The notes below the pieces were generated by a model. It was not told the origin of the DNA. It searched no databases and was given only the letters and a program-made list of their open reading frames with translations. Shown here in pieces: positions 54,432-63,008 of a stretch of DNA of 64,000 nucleotides; the first letter of the stretch is position 1, and every line of letters begins with the position of its first letter. Position numbers and translations under genes: made by a program. This stretch comes from Chloroflexota bacterium (GTDB lineage: Bacteria; Chloroflexota; Anaerolineae; JAAEKA01), in the NCBI GenBank assembly GCA_034717495.1, contig JAYELL010000001.1, forward strand, positions 248,304 through 312,303, in the 5' to 3' direction.

Positions 54432-55715
54432 TCAATCGGATTGCTCTTCTGTGGTGACTGGCGGCGTTGCCAGGCCCTTCGCATGGGCGATGGTCCTGTT
54501 TTTCCAAAGTTCAAAATAGGCCTGCTGGTCCATAGCGAAGGCTTTTTCAAAGGCTTGATCGGTGGTAGTTCCCGCCTGGATTTCACTCATCAGGGTGCGC
54601 AACACTTCCGGGCCGAACTCTGATAACGCGAACTCCACCAGGCTTAGACTTTGGGCGTATGCCAGCACCGCTGTCTCGTCGTTGTGTCCAAAATTGCCTG
54701 TCAGATAGGGCAACGGAAGCAAGGCGTCCTGTCTGGCAGCCAGGGCCACTAACTCATGTTGGTCGGCGTGATCGCCTGGTTCGGCGTACTTGGCCAGACC
54801 TTCGTCCAGCCACCTGGGTGCAGCACCCATGGGACTGGACAACAATTGATGGTTAAACAGGTGGGCTACCTCATGCGCCAACACCGCTTCTGGCCAACCG
54901 GAGTCGATCAGTGTGGGCGGAATTATCTGAACCGTCAGGCCCATGGCGTTGAAAGCTCGCCCGCCAATCCAGTCGTACATTCGGGGGAACGCGCTGCGGA
55001 AGGACTGCTCGTCAGGATAGATGACGATGCGCACTCCTTCGGGAGCCGGCACGGCCAGTTCCTCCGATAGCCGCAGCAGCGCCCCGTCTGCAATTTCCAG
55101 CATCCGTTCGCCGAACGTATCATCGCCTTCAAACCAAAACACGGAGACCCGGTCGCTGCTTCTCGTCTGCCACGGATAACGCACATCATCGAAATAAACG
55201 GTGGACCTTTCGGTGGTGAGGTGATTGTTCCGGTTGTCGCTGATTTCCCAGTAATACTCGACTGGGGCACCTGGGGGAATCGACAGATACTTGGTCCGCC
55301 AGGTATGGCTCACCGAAACCGAGGAGGCAGGGTCGCCGAGGTCTATCGGCTGCGAAGTCGGTGACTGGGAACCCCGCGTGGCGAATACCAGTTCGACCCT
55401 GGTGATTATGCCATCATTGCTCGTGGCATCAAGGTTGAACTGCAATTCATCGGGAAAGCGGTTTTCGATCCATTCCCCTTCTACGTCGATACCCCGCGAG
55501 CCGGCCGGGGATGCCTCGGCGACCACCGGAGTCAGGGAGTCGGGCGTGTTTGTTTCCCGGGTTTCCAGGGAAAACTGTGGAGTGGGGTCCGCCGGTGGTT
55601 CGGGGAAGGGGGTTGCAGCGATCAGAGGCTGGTTGCCCGAAATACAAGCTGTTGCTACCAACAGGAGAAAAGCGAAAGCGGTTACGATCCGCCACGGCTG
55701 CTGACGCGAAGACAC
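54432..55715 (-). CDS. lipoprotein metallopeptidase of the peptidase-MA (gluzincin) type
   Basis: 427 residues. An N-terminal lipoprotein signal (FAFLLLVATACIS, Cys near 23) leads to a Pro/Thr-rich linker and an Ig-like domain. The zinc protease part follows, with HEVAHLFNHQ and the third ligand in RWLDEGLAKYAE about 25 residues later. It should act outside the membrane; the substrate is unknown. It is 29 bases after a small CxxC protein gene, in a transcript with lepB and deoC. Confidence 0.85.
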   Translation of the reverse strand: MSSRQQPWRIVTAFAFLLLVATACISGNQPLIAATPFPEPPADPTPQFSLETRETNTPDSLTPVVAEASPAGSRGIDVEGEWIENRFPDELQFNLDATSNDGIITRVELVFATRGSQSPTSQPIDLGDPASSVSVSHTWRTKYLSIPPGAPVEYYWEISDNRNNHLTTERSTVYFDDVRYPWQTRSSDRVSVFWFEGDDTFGERMLEIADGALLRLSEELAVPAPEGVRIVIYPDEQSFRSAFPRMYDWIGGRAFNAMGLTVQIIPPTLIDSGWPEAVLAHEVAHLFNHQLLSSPMGAAPRWLDEGLAKYAEPGDHADQHELVALAARQDALLPLPYLTGNFGHNDETAVLAYAQSLSLVEFALSEFGPEVLRTLMSEIQAGTTTDQAFEKAFAMDQQAYFELWKNRTIAHAKGLATPPVTTEEQSD

Positions 55716-55744
55716 TTGTCGACTCAGGGAGATCAGGTCACTTG

Positions 55745-56005
55745 CTACAGATGGCGCAGACGCGCCCTGGGGTGGTCGATTCCTTCGCGAAGTTCGCTGA
55801 GTTCGATACCCACGGTAGATGCCAGCATCGCGATATTCTCGAAATCCTCCTCCCTGAGGTCAATTAGCTTTTGGCGCTGGTCCTCAGGGATTTTTCGTCC
55901 GATGAGGACCCTTTCCGGTTGCTCCAGCAGCAGTGCGCGACAATCCTCGCACTGGATAACGTGTCCCAGGAGGATAGCTGCATCGCTCGTACGGGATGAA
56001 CCCAT
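55745..56005 (-). CDS. small conserved-looking CxxC protein
   Basis: 86 residues, not recognised. It starts with GHVIQCEDCRALLLEQPE, a His-x4-Cys-x2-Cys group that may bind zinc. A helical stretch follows (PEDQRQKLIDLREEDFENIAMLAST), ending in GIDHPRARLRHL. The Cys group recalls zinc-finger anti-sigma proteins, but no sigma gene is adjacent. It sits between deoC and a gluzincin gene with gaps of about 29 bases on both sides. Confidence 0.7.
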   Translation of the reverse strand: MGSSRTSDAAILLGHVIQCEDCRALLLEQPERVLIGRKIPEDQRQKLIDLREEDFENIAMLASTVGIELSELREGIDHPRARLRHL

Positions 56006-56034
56006 GACTTCTCGCTTTCTGCCTTAAAAGAGCT

Positions 56035-56733
56035 CTAGGTCTGCGCAATCTCGTTTACGATGGCAACACCAGAGCTGGCACCCAGCCGGGACGCGCCCGC
56101 GGCAATCATTGTCCGTGCATCCGCTGCTAACCTGATGCCGCCCGCTGCTTTGACGCCGATATCGGGACCAACGGTCTCCCGCATCAAACGCACATCCTGC
56201 GGGGTTGCCCCGCCCGGTCCGAAGCCTGTCGATGTCTTAACATAGTCTGCGCCAGCCGCAACAGCGATTTCACAACTGGTCACCTTTTCTTCGTCGGTGA
56301 GCAATGCAGTTTCAATGATCACCTTCACGCTGGCACCGTTGGCATGTGCAACCGCCGTCACAGCTTCAATGTCTCGGGCAACCAGTTCAAGGTCGCCGGA
56401 TTTCAAAGCCCCAACGTTCTGAACCATATCGATTTCCGTGGCACCGTGAGCGATGGCGCGCTCGGTCTCAAAAGCCTTTACCTCGGGCAGAGTTGCTCCC
56501 AGTGGAAACCCTATCACGGTGCAAACGGCCGGGGAGCTCCCGGCCAAAAGCTCCGACGACAGGGCGACCCAGGTCGGGTTGATGCAGACGGAAGCGAATC
56601 CATAGTCGATGGCTTCGCTGCAAAGCTCTGTAACCTGCTCTGCAGTGGCAGCCGGTTTGAGCAGGGTATGGTCAATCATGGCCGCCACAGCACTCGGCGA
56701 CAGCTCCACGGCATCGTTATTTGAAACAGGCAT
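56035..56733 (-). CDS. deoC: deoxyribose-phosphate aldolase
   Basis: 232 residues. The Schiff-base lysine lies in [14 protein letters not shown] and the second lysine in [10 protein letters not shown]; the N-terminus has [12 protein letters not shown]. It splits 2-deoxyribose-5-phosphate into glyceraldehyde-3-phosphate and acetaldehyde during nucleoside salvage. It is 34 bases after lepB. Confidence 0.97.
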   Translation of the reverse strand: MPVSNNDAVELSPSAVAAMIDHTLLKPAATAEQVTELCSEAIDYGFASVCINPTWVALSSELLAGSSPAVCTVIGFPLGATLPEVKAFETERAIAHGATEIDMVQNVGALKSGDLELVARDIEAVTAVAHANGASVKVIIETALLTDEEKVTSCEIAVAAGADYVKTSTGFGPGGATPQDVRLMRETVGPDIGVKAAGGIRLAADARTMIAAGASRLGASSGVAIVNEIAQT

Positions 56734-56767
56734 TGAATCGATCTTCTTTCCCTGGTGCAGGCCTGGT

Positions 56768-57430
56768 TTATGTGCCGTCAGGGGGCTTGACGAGGCCCCA
56801 GGATTCCGGTGGCCAATAGCTCAGAATAACCTTGCCAACGACCAGGTCCATTGGCAAGGCACCCCAACTATGAGAGTCGCTGGAGTTTGGCCGATTATCT
56901 CCCAGCACAAAGATCTCATCCGGCCCGAGTTCGGTCAGGCCGGTAGAGTAATTGGAAGGAACCGTCTCGATCAGGTTCTCTACAGGTTGCCCGTCGACCA
57001 CGACTTGTCCGCTGCGGATCTCCACGGTGTCACCCGGCAGTCCTACGATTCGTTTGATGAAATCACGACTGGGATCCCGTGGATAGTGAAATACGACGAC
57101 ATCTCCGGGGTTCGGTTCTCCCAGCCGATAGGCCAACTTGCTGACCAGTAGGAACTGCCCATTGTGAAAGTTAGGTTCCATACTCATGCCGTCCACACGG
57201 AAATTCTGAACGACAGTTCGCACCAGAAGGAAGATGACCAGTGTGAGGACGATGGTTTCCACCAGTTCGCGAAGGAGGGCTTTTCGGTGGGATGCCGACG
57301 ATTCGCTACCGGTGTCAGGTGTGAGATCGGACTGGCTCGTGTTTGACTCGGGATATTCGCTGCTGGTACCGGCTTGAACGGGTTCCAGCGTGGATTCAGG
57401 TTCGGCAACAGGTTGCAACTGCGTATCCAA
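56768..57430 (-). CDS. lepB: type I signal peptidase
   Basis: 220 residues. A polar N-terminal tail of about 50 residues precedes the membrane segment ([18 protein letters not shown]). Catalytic Ser is in [18 protein letters not shown] and catalytic Lys in [33 protein letters not shown] is the C-terminal box. It removes signal peptides outside the membrane. The start is TTG with GAGG about 7 bases upstream; no good ATG exists before the membrane segment. Confidence 0.96.
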   Translation of the reverse strand: MDTQLQPVAEPESTLEPVQAGTSSEYPESNTSQSDLTPDTGSESSASHRKALLRELVETIVLTLVIFLLVRTVVQNFRVDGMSMEPNFHNGQFLLVSKLAYRLGEPNPGDVVVFHYPRDPSRDFIKRIVGLPGDTVEIRSGQVVVDGQPVENLIETVPSNYSTGLTELGPDEIFVLGDNRPNSSDSHSWGALPMDLVVGKVILSYWPPESWGLVKPPDGT

Positions 57431-57472
57431 AATAGGCCTCGATGTATAGTAATTTCGATGGTCGATTGAGCT

Positions 57473-57501
57473 ATTATAGCATCCACGATACCTTCCAGCA
57501 A
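57473..57501 (-). promoter_or_regulatory. promoter for lepB-deoC operon
   Basis: On the minus strand TTGCTG (57501-57496), 17 bases, TATAAT (57478-57473) with an extended -10 TG. Confidence 0.7.
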
Positions 57502-57529
57502 AACAACGACTGGAATCGATGCGGATTGT

Positions 57530-57558
57530 TTGACAGCGGGCCCCATGCGTGCTACATT
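57530..57558 (+). promoter_or_regulatory. promoter for the GTPase cluster
   Basis: Perfect TTGACA (57530-57535), 17 bases, TACATT (57553-57558). It predicts an unusually long leader, about 210 bases, before the first gene. Confidence 0.55.
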
Positions 57559-57701
57559 TGTCCTACCTCAAACGGCGCATGAATGCCATCGGGTTGGGTT
57601 TAGCAAAGGCCATCAACGCTCGATATCCGCTCTGAGATGGCGCAGGATGTCCTCGATATACTCTGTCCGGAAGTAGTCATTTCATGAGAATTGCTTCCTC
57701 G

Positions 57702-57754
57702 CTCCAACTGTGTTTTGTCGACCGGTTGGTTGGAGTGCTTTTTTTGGTCGACAA
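57702..57754 (+). promoter_or_regulatory. candidate attenuator/pseudoknot in the leader of the GTPase cluster
   Basis: CTCCAAC (57702-57708) pairs with GTTGGAG (57729-57735) and is followed by TGC and seven Ts (57739-57745), which resembles a rho-independent terminator. Inside its loop, TTGTCGACC (57715-57723) is a perfect complement to GGTCGACAA (57746-57754) just after the T run. The two pairings are either exclusive (terminator versus antiterminator) or form a pseudoknot. Confidence 0.5.
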
Positions 57755-57777
57755 CCGTTAGTTGCAGGAGAACTGAA

Positions 57778-58443
57778 ATGGCCAAAACACCAGCGACACC
57801 GGCGACAGCAGAGACAGCAGATACTTCAATGCCCAGCGGTCAGGATGTGGCTCGCATTCGCGACATCATTATCGGGCCCCAGCTGCGTGATATCGAGCAG
57901 CGCTTTTCGATCGTTTACCGGGATATCGATCGGCTACAGGATATGGTCGATCGTTTGAGCGAGCAGGTGACCGAGAAGGCCGGCGAGCAGGCCCAAAACC
58001 TCCAAGAAGAGGTTGCTCGCATCGACACAAAACTCGAGGGCCAAAAACAGCAGTTCGGCCGCAGTGTCCAGGAAACCGGTGCCAGGTTTGACGCCAGGCT
58101 CGGCGAGCTGAATGCCAGCCTTCAGGAGCAGGGGGGAAAGCTCGAAAGCAAGCTCGATCAAGAAGTCTCTCGTCTGGACAAACAGTTGTCTGACCTGGAC
58201 ATGGCCGCCGAGAAGAAGATCCAGACGCTCAAGCGCGATACCCGCAAAGTGGAAGATGAGCTCCGCCGGGAATTGCGCGATTTTGTGCAGCGGCTTGGCG
58301 ACGAGAAGACAGATCGTTCGTCGCTGGGGCAGATGTTCATCGAGATTGGTAACCAGTTGGCCAATAGCGGGACCGCCCTCAGTATGGATGACCTGCTGAA
58401 GGCGTTGTCACCGGGAGATGAGTCTGCAAAGGAAGAAGAGTAG
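57778..58443 (+). CDS. coiled-coil protein of the GTPase cluster
   Basis: 221 residues. After about 25 Ala/Thr-rich residues come long heptads (IEQRFSIVYRDIDRLQDMVDRLSEQV onward) running to about 175. The composition is Gln/Glu/Lys/Leu with no membrane segment. GCAGGAG 7 bases before ATG supports the start; an in-frame TTG at 57691 would run through the leader hairpin. It overlaps or abuts the next gene, a membrane SH3b protein, so the two likely act together, perhaps as a scaffold. The family is not recognised. Confidence 0.8.
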   Translation: MAKTPATPATAETADTSMPSGQDVARIRDIIIGPQLRDIEQRFSIVYRDIDRLQDMVDRLSEQVTEKAGEQAQNLQEEVARIDTKLEGQKQQFGRSVQETGARFDARLGELNASLQEQGGKLESKLDQEVSRLDKQLSDLDMAAEKKIQTLKRDTRKVEDELRRELRDFVQRLGDEKTDRSSLGQMFIEIGNQLANSGTALSMDDLLKALSPGDESAKEEE

Positions 58444-59866
58444 CGGCGTGTCGGATAGAATCGACGGGACGCCGGGAGATCCTGCATTGGAGGAACCTCC
58501 TGATGAAGCATCGCGCGCCCGAGCTCCCGCCGGGGACGATGGCCTGAGCGAACTGCGCTCGATTTTGCTTGACCAGGAACGGCAGCAACTTGGAGACGTC
58601 TCGTTCGATGTCGACGAGCTGAAAGCGCTGTTGGCGGATCAGGATGCCCTCGCCGCCATGATTGCGCCCTCTCTGGACGATGCCCTGCGCCGTAAAATCG
58701 AACAGAACCGGGATGAAATGATCGAGGTGCTTTACCCGATCATCGGCCAGACCGTAGTGCGTGCTGTCGCCGAATCTGTCCAGGATTTGGCACGCAATGT
58801 GGATGCGCGCGTGCGGACCTCGCTGACGCCGGCCTCTGCCTGGCGGCGAATTCAGGCGAGCTTCAGTGGTGTATCAGGGGCCGAACTCGCGCTGCGAGAT
58901 GCATTGCCCTTCAAGGTAATCGAGCTCTTTTTGATCCATCGTGAGACAGGGCTGTTATTGCGCCACCTGACGGCCGAGGGAGAATCCTGGCCCGACACCG
59001 ATTTGATCGGGGGCATGCTGACGGCGATCCGCGATTTCGCCGGCGAAGCTTTTGGCCGGGGCCAGGAAGGCCAGCTCGACGCCATTCAGTACGGCGACCG
59101 GCGCATTCTGATCGAGGCGGCCGAACATATTTATCTGGCCGTCGTTGTGGAAGGAGTCGAACCAGTCGGTTTTCGCAATCATATGCGAGAGACCGTGTTC
59201 GATGTCGAAAACCGGTTTCGATACGAGTTCAGGGATTTCGATGGAGATTTCTCTGCTTTTGGCGCGGTGGATCCGATGCTTTCCGATCTGTTAGTGGACA
59301 ACGAGGTCGGCAAGGAACCTCCGCTTTCCAGAACACAACGCCGGATCCTGTGGGGCCTAGTTGCCACAATGCTGGCGTGTTCGCTGCTGGCCTGCCTGGG
59401 TGGAGCGTGGCTTGTCAAAGCACTGGACTCCCGTTGGCTGCAGCCGGTTGCGGTTGTTCTTCCATCGGCGACGCTTACCAAACAACCCACGGCAACGGTG
59501 GCTGCCAGCGCAACGCCGACACCTACTGAAACTTCGACAATGACGCCGAGCTCCACGCCATCGCCCACATCTTCGCCTACGGCAACCCCGAGTCCGACAT
59601 TGACGCCGATGCCTGCGACACTGGCACCTCTGGTAACGCCCCAGCGAGGCGGATCTGTGGATGGAGTGAGGCTCAACGTGCGCGCCGGACCTGGTCTGGA
59701 GTTCCCTGTTCGAGTGGTGGCCGCACCGGGAGAGACCTACCAACTTCTGGGGCGAAGCGAGGACGGGCAGTGGTGGCAAATCTGCTGTATGGAAGATGGT
59801 TCGCCGGCCTGGGTTTTCGCTCAATATATCCTCGCGCCTGAAGCCACGCCAACGCCTGCGCCTTAG
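58418..59866 (+). CDS. membrane protein with cytoplasmic alpha/beta domain and extracellular SH3b domain
   Basis: About 482 residues. The N-terminal 300 are cytoplasmic: helical DQERQQLGDVSFDVDELKALL, then a stretch ELFLIHRETGLLLRHLT ... AEHIYLAVVVEGVEPVGFR that looks like a roadblock/longin-type fold (pattern only). One membrane helix (LWGLVATMLACSLLACLGGAWL) leads to a Thr/Pro stalk and an SH3b domain (VRLNVRAGPGLEFPVRVV) that probably binds cell wall. GTG 58448, with AAGAG 7 bases upstream, is an alternative start. A cytoplasmic roadblock-like domain next to a Ras-like GTPase suggests it is the GTPase's membrane partner. Confidence 0.75.
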   Translation: MSLQRKKSSGVSDRIDGTPGDPALEEPPDEASRARAPAGDDGLSELRSILLDQERQQLGDVSFDVDELKALLADQDALAAMIAPSLDDALRRKIEQNRDEMIEVLYPIIGQTVVRAVAESVQDLARNVDARVRTSLTPASAWRRIQASFSGVSGAELALRDALPFKVIELFLIHRETGLLLRHLTAEGESWPDTDLIGGMLTAIRDFAGEAFGRGQEGQLDAIQYGDRRILIEAAEHIYLAVVVEGVEPVGFRNHMRETVFDVENRFRYEFRDFDGDFSAFGAVDPMLSDLLVDNEVGKEPPLSRTQRRILWGLVATMLACSLLACLGGAWLVKALDSRWLQPVAVVLPSATLTKQPTATVAASATPTPTETSTMTPSSTPSPTSSPTATPSPTLTPMPATLAPLVTPQRGGSVDGVRLNVRAGPGLEFPVRVVAAPGETYQLLGRSEDGQWWQICCMEDGSPAWVFAQYILAPEATPTPAP

Positions 59867-59883
59867 GCGCTGCGCAGGTGGGC

Positions 59884-60131
59884 AAGGAAACAAGTAGACA
59901 AGGAAACAAGGAAACAAGTAGACAAGGAAACAAGTAGACAAGTAGACAAGGAAACAAGGAAACAAGGAAACAAGTAGACAAGGAAACAAGGAAACAAGTA
60001 GACAAGGAAACAAGGAAACAAGGAAACAAGGAAACAAGGAAACAAGGAAACAAGGAAACAAGGAAACAAGGAAACAAGGAAACAAGGAAACAAGTAGACA
60101 AGTAGACAAGGAAACAAGGAAACAAGGAAAC
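59884..60131. repeat. 31-unit array of two octamers
   Basis: The array is 31 uninterrupted 8-base units of only two kinds: 23 of AAGGAAAC (A) and 8 of AAGTAGAC (B). The order is ABAABAB BAAABAA BAAAAAAA AAAABBA AA. It lies 17 bases after the stop of the SH3b gene. The rest of the gap to the GTPase gene (60132-60328) shows no gene. Confidence 0.97.
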
Positions 60132-60328
60132 ATGATCGTTGGCACACCAGCAATGATGAGAATGCGGATGCGGTGGACACCAGCACGTCCCCGGCCTTTC
60201 AGGGGTCTTTCAGACAGGCCACCTGGCTGCGTCACTTCCACTGTCATCCTCGCGAACGCGCGGACGCGGGAGTTCAGGAGTCAATGCCGCGCAGGGCAGC
60301 AGGCGCGGAAAAACAAGGATGGAACAGG

Positions 60329-60865
60329 GTGGTAACGCTCAGTAAGAAGGTTTGTTTGCTCGGCGATTTTGCCGTAGGCAAGACCAGCCTCGTCAGAAGA
60401 TTCGTTCATGATACTTTTGACGACAAGTATATCAGTACGATCGGTGTTAAAGTCAGCCGCAAGACAGTTGCGGTGCGCGGCGAAACCGGTGTGGCCGAGG
60501 TTACGATGATGCTGTGGGATCTGGCTGGTAGCCAGGAATTCATCCGGGTCCAGAATAGCTATTTGCGAGGGGCATCGGGTGCCCTTCTGGTGGCTGATCT
60601 CTCCCGACCGGAGACGTTTGCCAGTTTGATTTCCTATGCCGGTACGCTGCGCGACTTGAATTCGGAGATTTCTCTCGTGATCCTCGCTAACAAGCTTGAT
60701 CTCCTGGTTTCCGTAAACAATGGCGCTGACCTTGGTATCGAGGACGAACTGGAGCAAGTCGCAAGCGATTTGAATGCCCCCTTGTTTTTCACCAGTGCAC
60801 TCACGGGTGAAAGAGTCGAGAATGCGTTCAGGTCTCTGGCGCAGGCATTGGTGATCACGCGATGA
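60329..60865 (+). CDS. Ras/Rab-like small GTPase
   Basis: 178 residues. G1 is GDFAVGKTSL, G2 has ISTIGVKVSRK, G3 is LWDLAGSQEF, G4 NKLD and G5 TSAL. The layout is very close to eukaryotic Rab proteins (SYLRGASGALLVADLS after switch II). Aligned without gaps to Rab, the positions of Ras Gly12, Gly13 and Gln61 are Phe, Ala and Ser, so intrinsic hydrolysis should be slow or use another mechanism. There is no C-terminal prenylation motif. The GTG start has AGGA upstream. A histidine kinase gene follows after 10 bases. It belongs to the prokaryotic Ras-superfamily GTPases of unknown function. Confidence 0.9.
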   Translation: MVTLSKKVCLLGDFAVGKTSLVRRFVHDTFDDKYISTIGVKVSRKTVAVRGETGVAEVTMMLWDLAGSQEFIRVQNSYLRGASGALLVADLSRPETFASLISYAGTLRDLNSEISLVILANKLDLLVSVNNGADLGIEDELEQVASDLNAPLFFTSALTGERVENAFRSLAQALVITR

Positions 60866-60875
60866 GGCGCTTGTC

Positions 60876-62090
60876 ATGATTTCCGAGGCATTGGAATGCA
60901 TATTTCGCGACCGGCAAATCGCCTACGTGGTTACCGATCGGCAGTTGAAAGTCCTGGAGGTGTTCGGTTCTGACGACCTCTTTGGCGTGGCCGAATCTTT
61001 CACAGCAGGTACCTCCCTTTTTCATCTGGTACCCGACCTGGAAGGTAACGAAGAGCCGCTGCAGGAGATACTGGCCGGGCAACTGGACCGGTTGCAGCTC
61101 GATTGGGTCAGCGCCAGCGGATCTGCGGGGGAACAGCGTTACCTTCGTGTGATCCTGCTGCCGGTCTGCAATGGGATGGAAAGTGTGACCGGGTTGATCT
61201 GTGTCGGCGAGGATGTAACCGAATTGGGTGTGGCCCACCAACATCTCACGCAGAAACACAATGATCTTCTTCTGGCCCAACGTGAAGTGGCGAAAATTAA
61301 CCTGGACTTAATGGCGGCAAATGCCGATCTGCGCAGGCTTTCGCAGACGACATCGAGCTTTGTGACGGTGGCTGCTCATGAGCTACGGACCCCTCTTTCC
61401 ACCATCAAGGGCTATTCCGATCTTCTTTTACAGGGCCTATCAGGTGATCTGGCCGGGCAGCAGCAGGAAAGTCTCGAAATCATCAATCGCAGCGTCGATC
61501 GCCTGCTGCTGATAACAGGCAACCTGCTGGACGTGGCTCGCCTGGAGGCGGAGCGCCTGGAGTTGACATTGCTGCCCATGGATCTGGCTATTCTGGTTGA
61601 GGACGTCGTGGCTGAATTTCGAAAGGCCCTTGATGAGCGCAACCAGGAGCTTGTTCTACGGATAGACGGCGCGCTGCCGGCTGCGCTCTGCGATGAAACG
61701 AGGATGTGCCAGATAATGGCAAACCTGTTGGGCAATGCGAACAAATATACGCCGGCCGGCGGTGTGATCCAGGTAACAGTGGGTCAATCGGATCAGCCCG
61801 GGGAATTGTTGGTTCAGGTAGCAGACTCGGGTGTCGGAATCCCGAAAGAGGATCAACCCAAGCTGTTTCGGCGCTTCTTTCGTGCGCACACCGCCTCTTC
61901 TACCGGTGCGCAAGGCGTCGGACTTGGGCTTTACATAACCAAATCGTTGATTGAATTGCACGGCGGGCGCATCTGGGTGGAAAGCACCGAAGCGCAGGGG
62001 TCTACCTTTTTCTTCACGGTGTCTGAGGCTGATGTGGGCCCTGACTGGTATGTGGATGAGCCGGAAACTGCGAAAATTGGAGCAAAATGA
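60876..62090 (+). CDS. PAS-domain sensor histidine kinase
   Basis: 404 residues. An N-terminal PAS-like domain (about 1-115, IAYVVTDRQLKVLEVFG) and a coiled coil lead to the HisKA domain with phospho-His in VAAHELRTPLSTIKGYSDLL. The ATPase domain has N box LLGNANKYTP, G1 DSGVGI and G2 GVGLGLYI. No membrane segment is present, so it senses a cytoplasmic signal. It may respond to the GTPase encoded just upstream. No response regulator is in the window. Its stop overlaps the next start by 4 bases. Confidence 0.95.
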   Translation: MISEALECIFRDRQIAYVVTDRQLKVLEVFGSDDLFGVAESFTAGTSLFHLVPDLEGNEEPLQEILAGQLDRLQLDWVSASGSAGEQRYLRVILLPVCNGMESVTGLICVGEDVTELGVAHQHLTQKHNDLLLAQREVAKINLDLMAANADLRRLSQTTSSFVTVAAHELRTPLSTIKGYSDLLLQGLSGDLAGQQQESLEIINRSVDRLLLITGNLLDVARLEAERLELTLLPMDLAILVEDVVAEFRKALDERNQELVLRIDGALPAALCDETRMCQIMANLLGNANKYTPAGGVIQVTVGQSDQPGELLVQVADSGVGIPKEDQPKLFRRFFRAHTASSTGAQGVGLGLYITKSLIELHGGRIWVESTEAQGSTFFFTVSEADVGPDWYVDEPETAKIGAK

Positions 62091-62944
62091 ACAACAGAAC
62101 AGATGTATCAGAACTCACGCGCTTCGCGCATGAGTTGGTCGACGGGATCAATCTGCGCCTGCTAAACTGGTTTGGCAAGACGCGTCCCGGAATAAAACAT
62201 GATGGAAGTGTTGTGACCGAGGCTGATCTGGAGGTGGACCAATACATCCACGATCAGATTCGCACCAGTTTCCCGGATCATGCTGTGCTGTCCGAAGAAA
62301 ACTCTTTGGTCTTTGAGGGCGCACTTTATACCTGGGTCGTCGATCCCCTGGATGGTACGACGAATTTCGCCAACGGCCTGGTGTACTGGGGAACCAGTGT
62401 TGCGCTTCTGTTCGAGGGAAAGCCCTTGCTGGGTATCCTCGATTTTCCGATTCTGCAGCAGCGTTTTTCGGCGCTTGAGGGTCAGGGTGCCTGGTTGAAT
62501 GGGGAATCTCTGCAGGTCTCTGTACCACCGGAGATCCATGGCAATCTCGTTATCACGATGGATACGCGCGGCAATCGATTCGTAGACATCGGCCTTTCTC
62601 TGAAGCCCAGGTTGCTCGGGTCTGCTGCCTACGACATGGTTGCAGTCGCGGCGGGAATCGCCGTTGCCTCTATCCAGATAACTCCCAAGATATGGGATAT
62701 TTCCGCTGCCTGGCTGGTGGCACGTGAGGCTGGTTGTACAGTCGCACCACTCTGGCCCGGTGCGACTGTTTTTCCATTGTTGAAAGGGTGTGACTATGAA
62801 ACCCAGATGTATCCGCTTATCGTCGCGCCCGATGGCGACACCTGGAATACCCTGAAGGAGTCGGTGAGTCTGCGCCCCGGCAACGACGGGTTGATCGAGG
62901 CACTTTCTGAACAGGGTTGGCTGGCGGGGGCTCGCGGGGAATGA
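62087..62944 (+). CDS. inositol-monophosphatase family enzyme
   Basis: 285 residues. Metal and substrate motifs are DGSVVTEADLEVD, LSEENS, VVDPLDGTTNFANG and WDISAAWLVAREAGC. These Mg-dependent, Li-sensitive phosphatases act on inositol phosphate, fructose-1,6-bisphosphate or PAP; which one is not evident. Translation is coupled to the kinase gene by ATGA overlap, so it may be part of the same signalling unit rather than central metabolism. Confidence 0.93.
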   Translation: MNNRTDVSELTRFAHELVDGINLRLLNWFGKTRPGIKHDGSVVTEADLEVDQYIHDQIRTSFPDHAVLSEENSLVFEGALYTWVVDPLDGTTNFANGLVYWGTSVALLFEGKPLLGILDFPILQQRFSALEGQGAWLNGESLQVSVPPEIHGNLVITMDTRGNRFVDIGLSLKPRLLGSAAYDMVAVAAGIAVASIQITPKIWDISAAWLVAREAGCTVAPLWPGATVFPLLKGCDYETQMYPLIVAPDGDTWNTLKESVSLRPGNDGLIEALSEQGWLAGARGE

Positions 62945-63008
62945 AATGCCAGATATTCTGTCCAATCGAGCGAAATGACTCGAGCGCTGGACGTCGCGCG
63001 AGGGTTCG

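Noticed and set aside
59884..60131. CRISPR array
   Set aside because: Units are 8 bases with no spacers, and no cas genes are present.
59357..60247. Minus-strand frames with repeated LVSLFPCFLVSLF, looking like a hydrophobic repeat protein
   Set aside because: They are a translation of the octamer array; all frames over it stay open because of its 8-base period, and there is no ribosome site or homology.
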